A stretch of 64,000 nt of DNA from Tretioscincus oriximinensis (GCA_022410635.1 JAJVDF010000238.1:1460309-1524308); one strand, 5' to 3'; shown: positions 32,061-44,916, counted from the first letter of the stretch. Numbers and translations: made by a program. The notes: generated from the letters alone by a model not told the origin.

Positions 32061-33477
32061 CTAGCAGAACATAAATTTACATAAAACATGAAATAAAACA
32101 GAATAGCTCTGGCTAGAACTTAGAAGGCCAGGAATAGTCCCATTTGATTGCATTAATAGTTTTGGGGGGACATTTTGTTGTACTTTTCAGAAGGTTTGCT
32201 GCCATATGTCTAATCGCAACACTGTTGCTCTTCTGCAGGTGAAAATCACTTCAATGCAGGAAGTGAATAAGGAATTTGGAAGTACTTGGGATTCCTGTTC
32301 ACTAAGCAGGAAATATCCCCTTAGGGAAGGCTCTGATTAGAGTGAGGAGATACAATTCTGCATTGCATTCTCACCTGCGAAGGGTCATTTCCCCAAATCT
32401 GGATGGTTGTCTTTCTTCACAACAGAATGATGAGTTACTTTTGTCAATTTTGCTTAAAACTGGCACTGGTACTCCAAACTCAGCATCACAAAATGTCAGA
32501 ATTATAAAAGACGAATGGTCCTTTTATTAGGAAGCTACTCAAATTTGTTGACTAATCTGATCTATACAGATTGTTGTTACAGCAGATATTAATTTGAATA
32601 TATGCAATTAAGGGACACAAAGCTGCTTATCATGCATAATTGTGTTTTGCACTGATGCCAAATTCTCCTTTCTGCCAGTTCAGAAAAATGTCATATCCTC
32701 CTATGCATAATTCAGAAGGAGAGGCAAAAAGGCAAAACATCCAAACAGAGGGCACTTGTCACCCAGCTCCACTGAGATTTCAAAAAGTAGCCTCTATACA
32801 CCAGCTTCTTTCTGTTCTGCAACGTTCATCAAAATAGATTTAAACAAAACGGCCCTTTGTGTGGTGAAAATGAATAGACTGAAAAAGGGCCAGGCATGTA
32901 AAGGCTCCAACTGTTGTTATATATCACTGTTGTGAACAGATCTCTTTTTTNAAAAAAAATCCTTTCCCAATTACTCATTTAGATCCCAAGGTAGTTAGTA
33001 GGAGCTAGCTAGAGCAGAGGAATCTATAAAAAAGCAACGACTGATGCAGCATAATAATTAATATCATCTGTTTGTTTCCTTACACTGTTTTTATAATCCA
33101 TTTGCTTCCATATAGGTACTGACCAAATCAAATTCCTTGTCTACAGTAAAATAGAAACTTCTTCTATTTTCTACNTATATTTGGAAGAATGGAACCCATG
33201 TGTGGCCTTTGCCTAGGGAAACAGCTCCTATCTTCATTTTCAGGATGATATTGTTTTTGATGAGCTCATACTAATTTGTTTTAATTATTGTAACTCATCA
33301 TGAGACTTTTAGATATAAAGTAAGATTATAATCACCTTCATACAGCATTTGTTTATTCTGTAATTTGTGTTATCTGAGTTTACTGATTTTAATTCACCTT
33401 GTTCATATCTTTAAAATGAATTTCTAGTTTCATCATTCTGTCAGCTCCTGACAAACAGGTTTTCTGTGCATGTGACA
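32061..33477. other. Unannotated stretch
   Basis: No repeat is assigned. Short frames only. Confidence 0.4.
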
Positions 33478-33870
33478 TATTGGCCTGATCCCCATGTTTT
33501 ATTTCCTGNGCTTTGGAGACCAGTTTGCCTTCTGTCTGACCCACGGATCCACGCATGCCCAGATTTCCATATGCTCTAAAAGTTTTTAGAGTGCAGTAAA
33601 CAGCCTCCTCATATCTTGCAATTTCCATAAGATGTTTCCCAGAATAAGGCTCCGTGAGGACAGGACCTCTATTTTAAAGTCCCGAAGAAGAATCTCTCTG
33701 AAGCTGCTTGTAGCAAACTATAAAGATTTCATTGGCTCTTGAAGTGCAGTGACTGCCTGGGAACAGTAGGCAGGATTGGAGGAATTCTGGGGATTGTAGT
33801 TAGGAAAGTGCAGCAGTGCCTTCTGGGGCTCCTCATTTGAATGAAGCAGCAGCTGAATGGGAAGTAAAAT
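33478..33870 (+). mobile_element. DNA element family X, diverged copy
   Basis: It shares ggcctgatccccatg, gctttggag and, further on, a part like attctggggattgtagttag with the copies at 49695-50275 (opposite strand) and 55094-55445. A fragment like the 57.9 kb MITE (cccagaataaggctc) lies at about 33637-33655. Confidence 0.5.
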
Positions 33871-36100
33871 GGGGACAGACGGCCGATGCATTTGTTTTTT
33901 TAAGAGTGGAGGAAACAGGCAGGTAGGGATGTAGCCATACTCTCTTATCAATGGCTGGTTGTCAAGAGGAAGCACAGTAGCTCCTCCCATCAGATGCTAT
34001 TGTTTCATTTGCTGTCAATATCAGATCCCTTTACCTCTCACCACACCAGGAATGGTTCACAGCTGGCATGTTGGGATTTCACTGGCCAAACCTAGAGGTC
34101 AAGGAGAATAATTGTTCCCATTACTTCTGGTCTTAAATTGACTGTGCTCTGTGGACTAATTAAGGCAGACTCTGCCTTCCTCTCATGGCACATAGCACTG
34201 GCCACTATGTGTGGGTTCTTTAGCACTGCAGCAAGAATGAGAGTGCAGCCCCCTTCAGTTGTCAANATATTGGGGGTTAGTAAGGTAGATGCAGGTGAAA
34301 AAAAAGAGCTATTTAAGATTCAAATTCACCCAGAGGACATATCTTTAAGTATCTGACCACACCCTCAGCATCCTCTCATATTGTATTCCAATTTTTGCTT
34401 GGAAAACCACATTTTATTGCTTTAAGCTGAAACACAAGTCTTGGGGGGTTGCCAGATGATCTGCTTGTATTACAATATTTGTGCAGATGCCATTTGTATG
34501 AACGAGCAATTTAAATGCCTCACCNTGAGATTGCACATCTGCGGAAACAAAGGTAATATGTGGATTTCTAAATTATAATGTCTATTGTGCATCTGACACG
34601 TGCCGTGCTCCATTTCTGNGCTAGTTCATTCTTAGCTTTGGCACAGGTGGATGGGCAGGAAATTTGTGAAAATTGCTTTTTTCTGTCTGATTACTACCCT
34701 GGCAGAGTGATGGCAACAAACAGGAAGTAGACCATTGTAAGCGGTTTTATTCATACAGATACAATTGTAGCAGATGAGTCTTAATTGTAGAATGGTTTTC
34801 TAGGAAATCCACAGTTATATTGCATCAAATTTGTGTGGAAAAGTCCTGAACGCCAGCCAATAAATTCTCTGATACTCCAACCAACTATATTGTTTCAGAC
34901 CCTCCATTAAGATTAGGACTAAGAGGCAAAAGTATCCTGAACTTTTAACTTAATAACTACCACCCACCCCTTGACAATAGGCAAGATCACAGCTCTTACT
35001 TGCACCCACTTCGTCTTCATGTTATGACTGTGAATGCAGATTTATAGAGGCTTGTGTGAGCAATGTGGTGTTTTCTCCACCCTATAGCACCATCCAATCA
35101 ATTGCTGCAGTCTGTGATTCTGATTGTTACCATTTTGTTTATTAGTCCTATTTGCACTCCAACTGACGAAGGATTAAACTTTGATCTGGTCAGGATTCAA
35201 GTGACAGGGTTGGGGTTTTTTTTTTTTTTTGCTACATTGATTACATGGATGCCCTGACAGAGAAGTTTTTCCTGGAAGCATGGAGGGCAACTGTGTATAT
35301 ACAGCTAAAATGATAATTTTTCACAGGCTTCTTGAAGTGATCAGGATCTTTCCCATGTGGGCCTTGTATTGAATGAGGTCATGAACATATAATTTCATTT
35401 CCCATTTTCTTATACATTTTTGCAGAGCAGAGGAGGACTCTCCTCAAAAAACCCAAACTACCTGCCCCAAAGGCATTTTGATGCTGAAATCTATATTCGA
35501 AATCCTTCCCACCCTCCATCCCCTCAAATTAATGATCAAGNGAATATTACAGGTTTCACTGAACAAAGTCAATTGAGAGGAGAGTACACCATTATGCCTA
35601 TTTGACAAATCTTTGCAATATCCTATAATATTAAGTTCTGCATGAAATGGACTAAGGTTTTATATTAAGTCATCTGTTTTTCTTTCTTTCCTCTCTTTAT
35701 ACTTAGAAATGTTGAATGATTTTGACAAAGGGAAGAAGGATGGACAATAATGNTGTCTATGAGCACGTCTTGGATCCTGGTTCTTAAACCAAACTCAAGC
35801 TACATCCAAACTTAACGTTCGTAACATCACANTGCTCAGACAAGATGAAGTAGGTGAAGATAAGAATGTGCACATGTTCTCCTACACTGTGGGATGTACC
35901 AAGAACTCAGGAGGGAAATGATCAATCCCATAATCCTTCCTTTTCCAGGAAGAAATGATGAACAGTACTTGAAAATACTAGTGGAGGACACAAATGATTC
36001 AATTGCTACTGTGGTGGCCAAGTACTGTGCCCTGGTAACAAGGATTAGAAAACAAATTCTAATTTTAATTGTACAAATTATTTAAAAGCTATTAAAATTG
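33871..36100. other. Unannotated stretch
   Basis: Nothing secure. A T run with short flanks lies at 35217-35231. Confidence 0.4.
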
Positions 36101-38186
36101 ATGTTTATCTTTCTTATGAGGCATTGGTTGCCATGAAAGTGAACACACTGGTGCATGAGAATACTTTCTTCTCTCTTTGCCTTTTCAGAAATCCTGGGCA
36201 AAAGCAACCTGCAGGTGATGACTGCTGGCTGGTGCAGTGGGAAAAGATGACTTTCCTACTGGAAGCTTTGCCTGGATTATGTTTTAAACAATAGGAGTTT
36301 TGCCTCCAAAGCCCAGCCATCTGCAAAACATGATTGGCACAGGCTGTTAAATGGCAAATATGACCTTTCCTCAGCCTCATGGCAGGTTTTCTGTCCTGAT
36401 CCCTGCAATTTTATCTTGGGACATTCATGTCTCTAGGACAAGGGAAGGGCATCTTAGGCTCGATTTACACCTTTATTTTGAAAACTTCAACAGTTCATCT
36501 TCAGTCCAGAAGAATGAAGTTAATGTANTTTTAATTATGGCCTAAACTCCATTCTTTGGAAGTGAAGGAAGTTTAAAGTAAAGGTATAACCAGGTTCTTA
36601 GGGCCAAGTGGTCAAAGGTTGTGAATTTTGAACTCTAAAGATCTGGATCCTTTAACTCTTCTCCTGTTATTTCCTGGAAAGGCCATGAGGTGACATAAGA
36701 AGCCACCTGTCTATAGTGGATGACACCATGACCTCCACAGCCATGCATCAGTTTGTAGGACAAGCTTATTCATCAGATTATTCCATGGAATTGTCTACCA
36801 GAAATTGGCTGGAACCAACAGCCTCTGAAGCCATTGCCACTAGCAATCAACTGGAATAAACCCAGCAAAGATAATTTTGTAGCATTGTGATTCGAATAGT
36901 AACATCTAAAGCTGGTTGCAGGTTGCTATATTTCATAGTCCTTCTTATTTTAAATAAAAATGACCATATGAAGCTCTGCTATTGGTTCCATAATGCTTGA
37001 AAGTTGACATTAAAGTGCATCTTTTCCATCCTGCTGTATTACTAATCTAGGCTTTCTTTTCCTATCGTTTCATTTGCTTTTGTTCTATTGCATTTAAATG
37101 GCATTTCAGAAGTAATTTGTGTTGATGGATTTAAACTGTTCCTATTTGGTTTTCTATATTTCTCAGTTACCCTGGCACCACTTGGTGAAGAGGAAGTGCA
37201 GCAAATAATCTAAACAATTTTTAGGCTATATGGCTTTGTTTTACATTGTGATTTGACTGGATAATTTTGATAAAATAACATTGTGGCATATTGACATCTT
37301 TCCTAACACTCCCCATCATATGCAAATGTCAAGGACAGCCGAAAAGAGTGATAATTATTCAGTGCTCCGACTGTGCCAAAAATCTGAGAGTTTTATGCAG
37401 TAATTTTGGTTGAACAGTTTAGCTTCTTTTCTCAAACTGCTAGAATAAAATTCCTATTGCTAATGTACACAGCCTTCACAACATCTCATTAATGTAAGCA
37501 TATAATGAGTGAACAACTATTTCTCTCCCTCCCCACTCCACTCCGTTTTATAGAGGATGGTTTCACTCCACCAGATGAAATTTAACCTTGGATGATGCTG
37601 TTGAAGGGGCCAAGATGTCTTGGTGACAGATCTGGGCACCCATACATATGTCTCTTTATGTGTCTCTGACCCTGAAAAAAAAGCAGTGAAGTGGATTCTA
37701 CGCATGGCATCTTGGCCTGCTGTCAGCGTGTGACTTGGCGTTCANCCAGGAAGGATCTCCTGCTCCGCTTTAAATAAAACTGCTAAAACAGTAAAAACCT
37801 CCATTACCAGACTTGCAATTAGCTATCAAATTGGTTTGTCTGAAGAGGAGGATGTGCTTGACATGCCAAATTACTGGTTCAGCTTCCAACAAAGGCAACT
37901 GGCTGCAAGAACATGGAGCTGTGAAATCAGGAAGATGCTTGCAGCAGAGGCTGGATGGCTGCTTGTGGATCTGCACTTGGCTGAGAATTAGGGCCGAAAT
38001 AATGAGCAAAATGCCTTGGGATACAATCCGGGTGCAGTGTCNGTGCCAGCAAGAAACACAGCTGGTCGGAACCATTTTAACTTACAGGCACAGCATATAT
38101 CCAAATAAGGGTACTCGAAAAGCTCTGCTGGATAAGAACAGTGGTTTCCGTCTTCTTTAGCTTTTGTTTTCTGTACTGATCAATAG
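36101..38186. other. Unannotated; one splice-acceptor-like site and CNE-like part
   Basis: A long pyrimidine tract ending cttttcag at 36181-36188 looks like a splice acceptor. 36466-36530 resembles half of MITE family P (catcttcagtccagaagaat). 36960-37400 is AT-rich with octamer-like atgcaaat near 37321. No gene is demonstrated. Confidence 0.35.
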
Positions 38187-38363
38187 AACAGGCAGGACTT
38201 TTGAAATACCATTTGCAGGGAGTCACGAACAGGAGCAGCATATTTTGCTTTCCTCTGTTCGGACTGCCCAGGTGCATCTGGTGGGCCTTTGTGTGACACA
38301 GAATGCTGGACTCGATGGGCTGTGGCCTGATCCAGTATGGCTCTTCTTATGTTCTTATGTTCT
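38187..38363 (+). mobile_element. CR1/L3-clade LINE, 3' UTR end
   Basis: gaacaggcaggacttttgaa through gatccagtatggctcttc and the tail cttatgttcttatgtt. It is nearly identical in plan to 300-470. Confidence 0.88.
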
Positions 38364-39082
38364 AGAAGGTCTTTAGAAAGAAATCCACTGACTATATTTA
38401 TTTCCAGCGAATAACTTGCAGGGCAAAGCTGGATGAAGCAAGACACCTAACAAGTTCACCCACTCAAGTTTCAGTGTGCATTTATGTACACCTCTAATTT
38501 GGATCAAAGGCCCATGTAGTACAATTCTGGACATCCCTTTCTGCATTTCATGCAGATTAAGGAAGTCCCATCCCCACTGGTATGCCCCCCTCCTTATCCA
38601 GCAAGGATTCAGATGAACCCAGCTGGATTTGAGCCTCTAGCCATAGACAATCTACCTGAGCCATAAACAGGGGCTTCTTTTGCTAAATAAGATAAGAAAC
38701 AGGTTAATATTCTTACTTCAGTTTTTCATATATAAAACAGATTAAGCTAATTTTAATAAGGTTGAAAAATAAAGATGTGGTCAAGCATAAGGATAGATTG
38801 CTTGCCAGTTATTTCTCACCCCAATGTATGTAATAATTTCATGAGGAGATCAACGTGTTGGGGAAAATTTCTGCCTTGTACATGTACATCAGACTGGAAA
38901 TGATTGATTTCTAGGGCCATCCCCAGTACAGCATTGAACTGCCTGGCAAAAAAACATTGAAACTGCTTAATTTCCATTTTGCAGCTTCAAAACTTTGGAA
39001 GCCAGAGGGCACCAGATGTATAAAAAGTGTACTGTACTTCTTGCTTCTAGACATGAATGGCACAATTGGTGAGTGTCCTTTA
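38364..39082. other. Unannotated stretch
   Basis: Nothing recognised. Confidence 0.4.
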
Positions 39083-39252
39083 CTAGCCTGCAGCTCTAGC
39101 CAACTCAACTACTGGAAAGAAATGTAATCTGCATTTCAATTAGATAAATGAAGACCACCAGATGTAAGTCTTTGGACAAAAATTAACCCTGTAAGCCACT
39201 CTGAGACCCTTTGGGTGAGAAGACCAGCATATAAAAACCAGCTCCTTCGCTT
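39083..39252 (+). mobile_element. tRNA-derived SINE, second family, 3' part
   Basis: ctagcctgcagctctagcca, then the 3' end ccagcatataaaaaccagct. The head is missing. It runs into a pyrimidine tract that is the expanded tail. Confidence 0.65.
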
Positions 39253-39332
39253 TATCTCCTTTTCTCCATTTTTTCCTTTTTTCCCTTTTTTCTTTTTCCT
39301 TCTCCTTTTTTTCCTTCTCCTTCTCCTTCTTC
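39253..39332. repeat. Polypyrimidine SINE tail (ctt)n/(ctttt)n
   Basis: Irregular cttt and ctt units follow the SINE end directly. Confidence 0.85.
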
Positions 39333-39892
39333 TATGTTGGGCATTTCTGGTCCCATTGTTGAACTAGCTCTTTTAGCGACAGCCTGGATACAATATGTTT
39401 CAATGAAGTTGATTTCCCCCAAACCTTCTAATCAATTTCCTTATACTGCAGCAATAATGTACAATAAAGGGATGATTCAAATTGAGATGCACCTTCCTGA
39501 GAGTCAATAATGCCAGTAGAAGGTACCAGGTGGTTATTTGGTCAGTGAAAGAACAATGGTTTCTGCTAGCTAAACTGAGACCTTTAAACTCAGTTGTATT
39601 GTATTGTTTGCTCAAGGTGACAGTTATCTCCTGGGTAACAATTCTGTATAACACAATTCTGCTTTTACAGAATAAAAAGGATTGCTCTTATATAACTTTT
39701 TTTNAAAAAATAACATGGTTTTGCTTTTACAAAATTGGTAAAATATGACTTTTGGTTCAGAGCAATCTCCCAAACTATCAGTAATATGATTTGGCTTCTG
39801 AGAGGTCACCAATTTACATTCCTAGACTGAGCCATCCTTTCACTATCACTTACGTGATGCTATACTGATTCCCTTCTCCACAGTATCATTAG

Positions 39893-40180
39893 AACATAAA
39901 AACATAAGAGAAGCCTTGCTAGATCAAACCTTGCTTCATCTAGTGAAGCATGTTATCTTGCATCATGATCCATTATTTGCTTCTGGGCATTCTCATGTAC
40001 AACATGAAGACAAAATGTTCACCTGCTCTCAACTCCCTGCAAATGGCCTGGTCCCAAAATCTGGAGGTAGTATGCATTCTATTAGTCACTCATACGTTTG
40101 CCCTTCAGGGATGTATCTAAACCTTTCTTAAAGCCATTCAAGTGATGGCTGTCTCCATCATTGTCATATGCTGGTTGACG
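39893..40180 (-). mobile_element. CR1/L3-clade LINE, 3' end, minus strand
   Basis: It starts with gaacataaaaacataag, the reverse tail, and continues into 3' UTR (ctccctgcaaatgg) and the C-terminal region (cctttcttaaagcc). Diverged. Confidence 0.75.
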
Positions 40181-40329
40181 TTTTGATTTCTCCATCTGCC
40201 AGTTTTCTGCAGGTGGCATTTAATTGCAAACACAATTTTGAACAACACATTATTTGTGAGAACAAATCATGGTGCTAGACAAGGGACGACTATCCTCCAT
40301 TGATCTGCTACTTATTCTGATATAATTAT

Positions 40330-40882
40330 CTGCCAATTTGCTATCAAGCCCAATTCAAAGTAGTAATCCTAACCTATAAAACACTAGAAGATGTGTCTAC
40401 GAAACCTTATGCCAACCACATTTCTCCTCTTAGTCTCAAAGTGCTACTGGCNCCTTTGCTGGAGTTTCTACTGGACTAATACTGCTATAAGTGACTATAA
40501 GACACTAAGTAACTTGTGCCCCAGTTATTTAAAGGGATGCGTTCTGCCACATCAACCTGTCTGTGCCCTAAGCTCTACAGAGGAGGCCCTTCTGACTTTA
40601 CCACCTCTCTCAGTGGGAAAGAGCATGGGAACCCAGGATAAGACCTTCTCCATGGCAGCCCTAAGACTTGGGAACAGTCTTCCCTTGAGGTTTGTCAATC
40701 ACTATCTCTATGCATTCAGAAAATGCTTGAAGACACATCTCCTTAATCTGATCTTTGGCTGAAAAACTACTCTCCCTTCCCAACTTCCAGATATTGTTGT
40801 TTTAATATATTAATTTGGTTTTTATTGTTAACCACTGAGTACAGGGCAATATAAAAATGTAAACAAACAAACAAATAAATAC
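40330..40882 (+). mobile_element. L2-like LINE, ORF2 C-terminus and 3' UTR
   Basis: Residues such as YKTLSNLCPSYLK, SMAALRLGNSLPLRF and FRKCLKTHLLNL (about 40490-40760) form the C-terminal region of an L2-like ORF2. The 3' UTR ends with gtacagggcaatataaaaatg and (aaac)n(aaat)n. The copy is split near 40387 by a Penelope-like fragment. Confidence 0.7.
40387..40494 (+). mobile_element. Penelope-like element, 5'-truncated single arm
   Basis: tctacgaaaccttatgccaa, agtctcaaagtgctact and ggactaatactgct match one arm and the one-sided tail of the complete copies. Flanking 13-mers at 40374-40386 and 40495-40507 (ctataaaacacta, ctataagacacta) differ by one base and mark the duplication inside the L2-like host. 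Confidence 0.75.
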
Positions 40883-40892
40883 AGTTTGCAGT

Positions 40893-41112
40893 AAGTGAAT
40901 CACAAAATCATAGAGTTGGAAGAGACCATGTCCAACTCATGAACTGACTGGGCAGAGATCACCTTCTGCCATCAAAGGCAAACACACCACCTCTTTCTAA
41001 TTTCTAATCTGTATCTATTCCTTTGCAGTTTCATCCATTGCATCAATTTCTTCCTAGGGCTGCTGCCTTTGCCCTGTGACAGCCCCTCAGATATTTGTAG
41101 ACAGTGCTACAA
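40893..41112 (-). mobile_element. CR1 LINE 3' end, minus strand
   Basis: aaatcatagagttggaagag is the reversed CR1 3' terminus. gcccctcagatatttgtaga lies further into the element. Confidence 0.7.
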
Positions 41113-41956
41113 ACTGTAATTCAATAAAAACATATTTTTCTATTATATGCACCATCTGACACTAATATCCTTGTGATCAAGTTGAATTGCCTGCTCCTTG
41201 AGATTTTTCAGCACAGCTTTGTTGAAGAATACTGAAAAATAAACAAACCAAAAACAACTGTGCATACAGTACTGTAAGCATATATAAAATGAGTCAAGAA
41301 GATGTAATAAATGTGAAATATTGTGTGNAGTTTTTGTAAGAAGGAAAACTTGCACAAAATGGGATGATGGAATGGATCTATGACTGTCAGTGAAAAGTGA
41401 AACAAGATAAAACTTAACTGCTCCTATTTTCTCCCCAAAGAGTTAGCTACCTTAGTAGCATTTGACAATCCTTGTATTTTTCCACAGTCTCATTTGTATA
41501 AATCTGTTCCATGCTCTTGTGCAGTGAGGCTTTGCAGTAAATGAACTAAATGCATAAAATGATATTGCCTTCAGGGCAGACAGTCTGTGGTAGCAGAGGT
41601 TGGCAGCAATTTCTACATTATGTTGCTTATGGCTCAGAACGAATAATCTGCTTCTGTTAAAATACAATTTAGGTCCTTCTTGGCTCTTCCAGCCTGAATC
41701 TCACTTTTGGGTAGATGTACCCTTGGTACTTTTGGGTTTTTCCACTCAACATGTGCTATCACATGCTGACCTGAAACAAGCTACTCGGTCCACAATTGAC
41801 TGGATTGCTTCTGGCATGTACCAAGAACAATAAACACTGAGCATATCAGCCAAACTCTGGGCCCTAGGAACAGGAGTTTTGACAGGACACCAAGGACCAC
41901 TGTACATTTGGTGCATTGGGTGAACATTTTGTCTTCNCTCTCTCTCTCTNTTTTTT
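41113..41956. other. Unannotated stretch
   Basis: Ends in a (tc)n and T run with Ns at 41934-41960. Nothing else is recognised. Confidence 0.4.
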
Positions 41957-42048
41957 TTTAGAATGCCCAAGTGCTATTGATAGAATACAGTGCAAGACAG
42001 AATATTGTGTTGGATTGGCATGGCTATTTTCATGTTCTTATGTTTTTA
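41957..42048 (+). mobile_element. CR1/L3-clade LINE, terminal 3' fragment
   Basis: gaatgcccaagtgctattga through a tail catgttcttatgttttta. About 90 bp remain. Confidence 0.7.
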
Positions 42049-42784
42049 TGCCCTTTCTGGGTGTCTGGTGAAATGATGGAAGGTTTGGTATACTGCATTA
42101 TGGTAACCATGCTGAAACGCTACACTTACAAGTGGTTCATGCTTGAAAAAGACAATGGACTCATTTCAACATTTCCAGTGCCTTGTCTGGAATGGATGAA
42201 ATTGACTTTTCAAAAAGTACAGTTATTCTGTGCCATGGGAAAACAGCCTTAGACAACAATTTGTGTCAACCAAGGCAGTTTTGTTGCTTGCATAATTCTA
42301 ACTAGGCAACAAGCCAAGGGAGCTAGCATTAGGTTTTTGTTTTCTCTTATCATCCTTGAAAAAAATCTAAGTTAGACAAATGTAAGTTATAGATACCTTT
42401 GGCAATAAAGTTCACTCAGATATGCATACCTAGGTTGGAAACTGGTCTCAAGTGATTTAGCAAGTGTTTCTGAATTAATTTGAATCCATGTTCCCAGGAT
42501 TCAGGAATAAATACTCTGCTACTATTCAGGAAGAAATATTCTGCTGAATAAACTTATTTTCATAGCTGAGAACTATGGAAAATATCTATGACATTTAAAT
42601 TCCATCTTTCCTCCAAAGCCCAAGCTGGTGTACATTGTTCTCCCCCTCTCTGACATCACAAAGATCTTGTGAAATTAATTTACACCGAGATGTATTTCCT
42701 CGCTCTGGATCACCCAATAAGTTACATCCATACAGAATAGGGGCTAGAAAAACACAGGACACACAAAATGATGTCTTGTGCAAT
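42049..42784. other. Unannotated stretch
   Basis: Nothing recognised. Confidence 0.4.
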
Positions 42785-43030
42785 TTAGTTATTTTATTTA
42801 TTTATTCAGGAATTTATATTCCACCCTTCACCACAGGTAGGCTGACCAGATAAGGATTTTTTTTTCAAAAAAGATTTTTTAATATTTTTTTGCCTCAGCA
42901 AAAACTGGGAGGCACCCCAAAACTGGATTTTCACCCCCCTCCCCTAAAAGGCGTCATCTGGTCAGCCTAACCACAGGTCCCAGGGTGTGTAACAGAAGAT
43001 TAAAAGCAACGCAAAAGTAAATCGTTTAAA
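42785..43030 (-). mobile_element. SINE/L2-like tail, split by a hAT MITE
   Basis: The reverse tail (ttattttatttatttattca) and body (atattccacccttcaccaca) continue after the inserted MITE at ggtcccagggtgtgtaac. Confidence 0.5.
42838..42969. mobile_element. hAT-type MITE, complete
   Basis: The terminal inverted repeats are taggctgaccagat and atctggtcagccta. Perfect 8-bp duplications accacagg lie at 42830-42837 and 42970-42977. The interior has tttt/aaaa-rich pairing and ggaggcaccccaaaact. At 132 bp it has no coding capacity. Confidence 0.9.
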
Positions 43031-43785
43031 ATAATGCTTCTTTCTTCCCTATGCAATAATAGCGAAATGAGAAGGAAATTTTGGGCATTTCACTGCAAAT
43101 CCCAGGAAGCTTTGAGGTGGAAACTCTCCAAGTAAACACTGTTTTTGTCTTGTCATTGGCTGTTATGTCTTCCCCCCTTCTCCCCCCATCCCCAGAAATC
43201 CTTTCTTTTAAGAAAAAGAACAAGAAACAAAATTCTGCCCTACGGCAGTCTCTTCAGCAACTTCTCCCCTTCAACTCTAGATAAATCCTTCATTAAAAAG
43301 AAACAAGAAAGAAAAAAACCCCATCTTTTACCTATGCTTCATTTTAAAAAGCAAATCTTCCTCCTCCATTTCTAACGTTCCATTTCCCTGTTGCTAGGGA
43401 ATGTGTAGTTCCTTCCTTAGTCTTTTTTATGTCCTGAAAGCACGGGGCAACAAACAGATGGAGCCTTGCTTCATCATTAAATTGGAAGAAAACTACTAGG
43501 ATGACAATTCAAAATAAAGACCATTTAGAAGGTAAGGATTGCTATGTACCAGAAGTAGATGAGGAAAATACCTTGATGTCATGGTAGGATAGTAAAAGCA
43601 AATTAATCTGGATGCACCCATGGTTAAAGCTATGGTTTTTCCAGTAGAAATGTATGGCTGTTAGGGTTGAACCATAAGAAAGGCTGAGTGCTGAAGAACT
43701 AAGGCTGTGCATTGTGGTGCCAGAGGAAACATTTGGGAGTTCCTTGTACCAAATGGAGATGAAATCGGTCAATATTCAAGGAAAG
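43031..43785. other. Unannotated stretch
   Basis: Nothing recognised. Confidence 0.4.
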
Positions 43786-44085
43786 AAGAAGAAGAACTTG
43801 GTTCTTATGCCCCGCTTTTCTCACCTTTTCAAAGTGACTCAAAGCAGCTTACAAGGGTATTTTGCCCAAAAGTTCACATTCTATCTTCCCNACCAGTCTA
43901 TGGTGGTTCCCATGTATCTACTTGCAGTCTGTTGCAATTTCTTGCAATTCATGCTTTCGAATAGCTGTGTTGGCTAGAGCTANAGGCTNGTGGAAGGTGC
44001 TCACCCCTCCCCACGTCCGACACAGGGCTTCGAAACCCCATCTCCCAGATGAGAGACGGATTCCTAAGCGACTGAGCCATTCATG
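43786..44085 (-). mobile_element. tRNA-derived SINE, second family, best copy
   Basis: On the minus strand the head at about 44085-44020 has ggctcagtcgcttagg (A box region) and ggtttcgaagcc (B box). The body has cgaaagcatgaattgcaaga. The 3' end is ggcataagaaccaagttctt with (ctt)n tail. It is the fullest copy in the window. Confidence 0.78.
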
Positions 44086-44180
44086 CCTGCAAATGGAAAG
44101 CAACCCTGACAGCTCCACTAGAAAGACAAATGCTGATGCTGAAGCTGAAAACAATTGGCTATATAATGAGAATACAGAAC

Positions 44181-44285
44181 TCATAAGAACGTAAGAGGAG
44201 CCGTGTTGAATCGGGCCAGAGCCCATCTAGTCCAGCATTCTGTATTACACAGAGGCCCACAAACTGCACCTAGGAAATACCTTAA
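44181..44285 (-). mobile_element. CR1/L3-clade LINE, terminal fragment, minus strand
   Basis: cataagaacgtaagaggagc through gcccatctagtccagcattc and gcacctaggaaatacc. Confidence 0.8.
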
Positions 44286-44428
44286 TGCTAGCAAAAAGGG
44301 AAGGGGATGGTTGGAGGCAACCAACATTAACTTGGACTTTGGGAAGGGTTGGAGGGCAATGAGGCCCTGCTGTGGTCCGTGGGGTCCCAGAGTCAGATAC
44401 AACTGAATNACTAAGCAAAAAAATACAC
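44286..44428 (+). mobile_element. BovB LINE 3' end
   Basis: ggtccgtggggtcccagagt and cagatacaactgaatnacta agree with the well-known BovB terminus. BovB is an RTE-clade LINE known for horizontal transfer and abundant in squamates; it is thought to supply the machinery for Sauria SINEs. Only the end is present. Confidence 0.75.
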
Positions 44429-44633
44429 ATGTGTGCATGAAGGCTACCTTATTATGATGCCACACTGCACTGATATTTAAAAATGAATTAATCCCTACAT
44501 TACTAATCCGTGACCAGGAAATCGTCACCATAAGCNACCCCAGTGCATCAAAAAACTGTCCATTGTCTCAAATGGAGGTGACTGGACAGAGTGCATAAAG
44601 CCCATGCCTGCCAAGAGAGCCAGAGACCAAAGA

Positions 44634-44644
44634 GGGGGGGGGGG
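44634..44644. repeat. G run
   Basis: Eleven consecutive Gs within an otherwise unannotated part (44429-44914). Confidence 0.9.
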
Positions 44645-44916
44645 AAGTCTGCACACACATGTTCGACTCCCCCACTCTTGCTGAAGCCACAGTGCAATGC
44701 AACTGAAGAAACTGAATGTTAAACAAAACTAACACTCACGTCACAGGTACAGAAAATCATCAAAAAAAGATAAGGGAGGAAGATAAGGGTTGGGTGAGTG
44801 CAAAGAATGGAGTGGATGAAAAGTGTCGGTATGGGAGGGAGAGGGTGGAGGAGTGGGTGAACAATAGCTAGAAAGCCTGTTCTACTCATTACAACAGGAA
44901 CAGACTCAACCAACTA

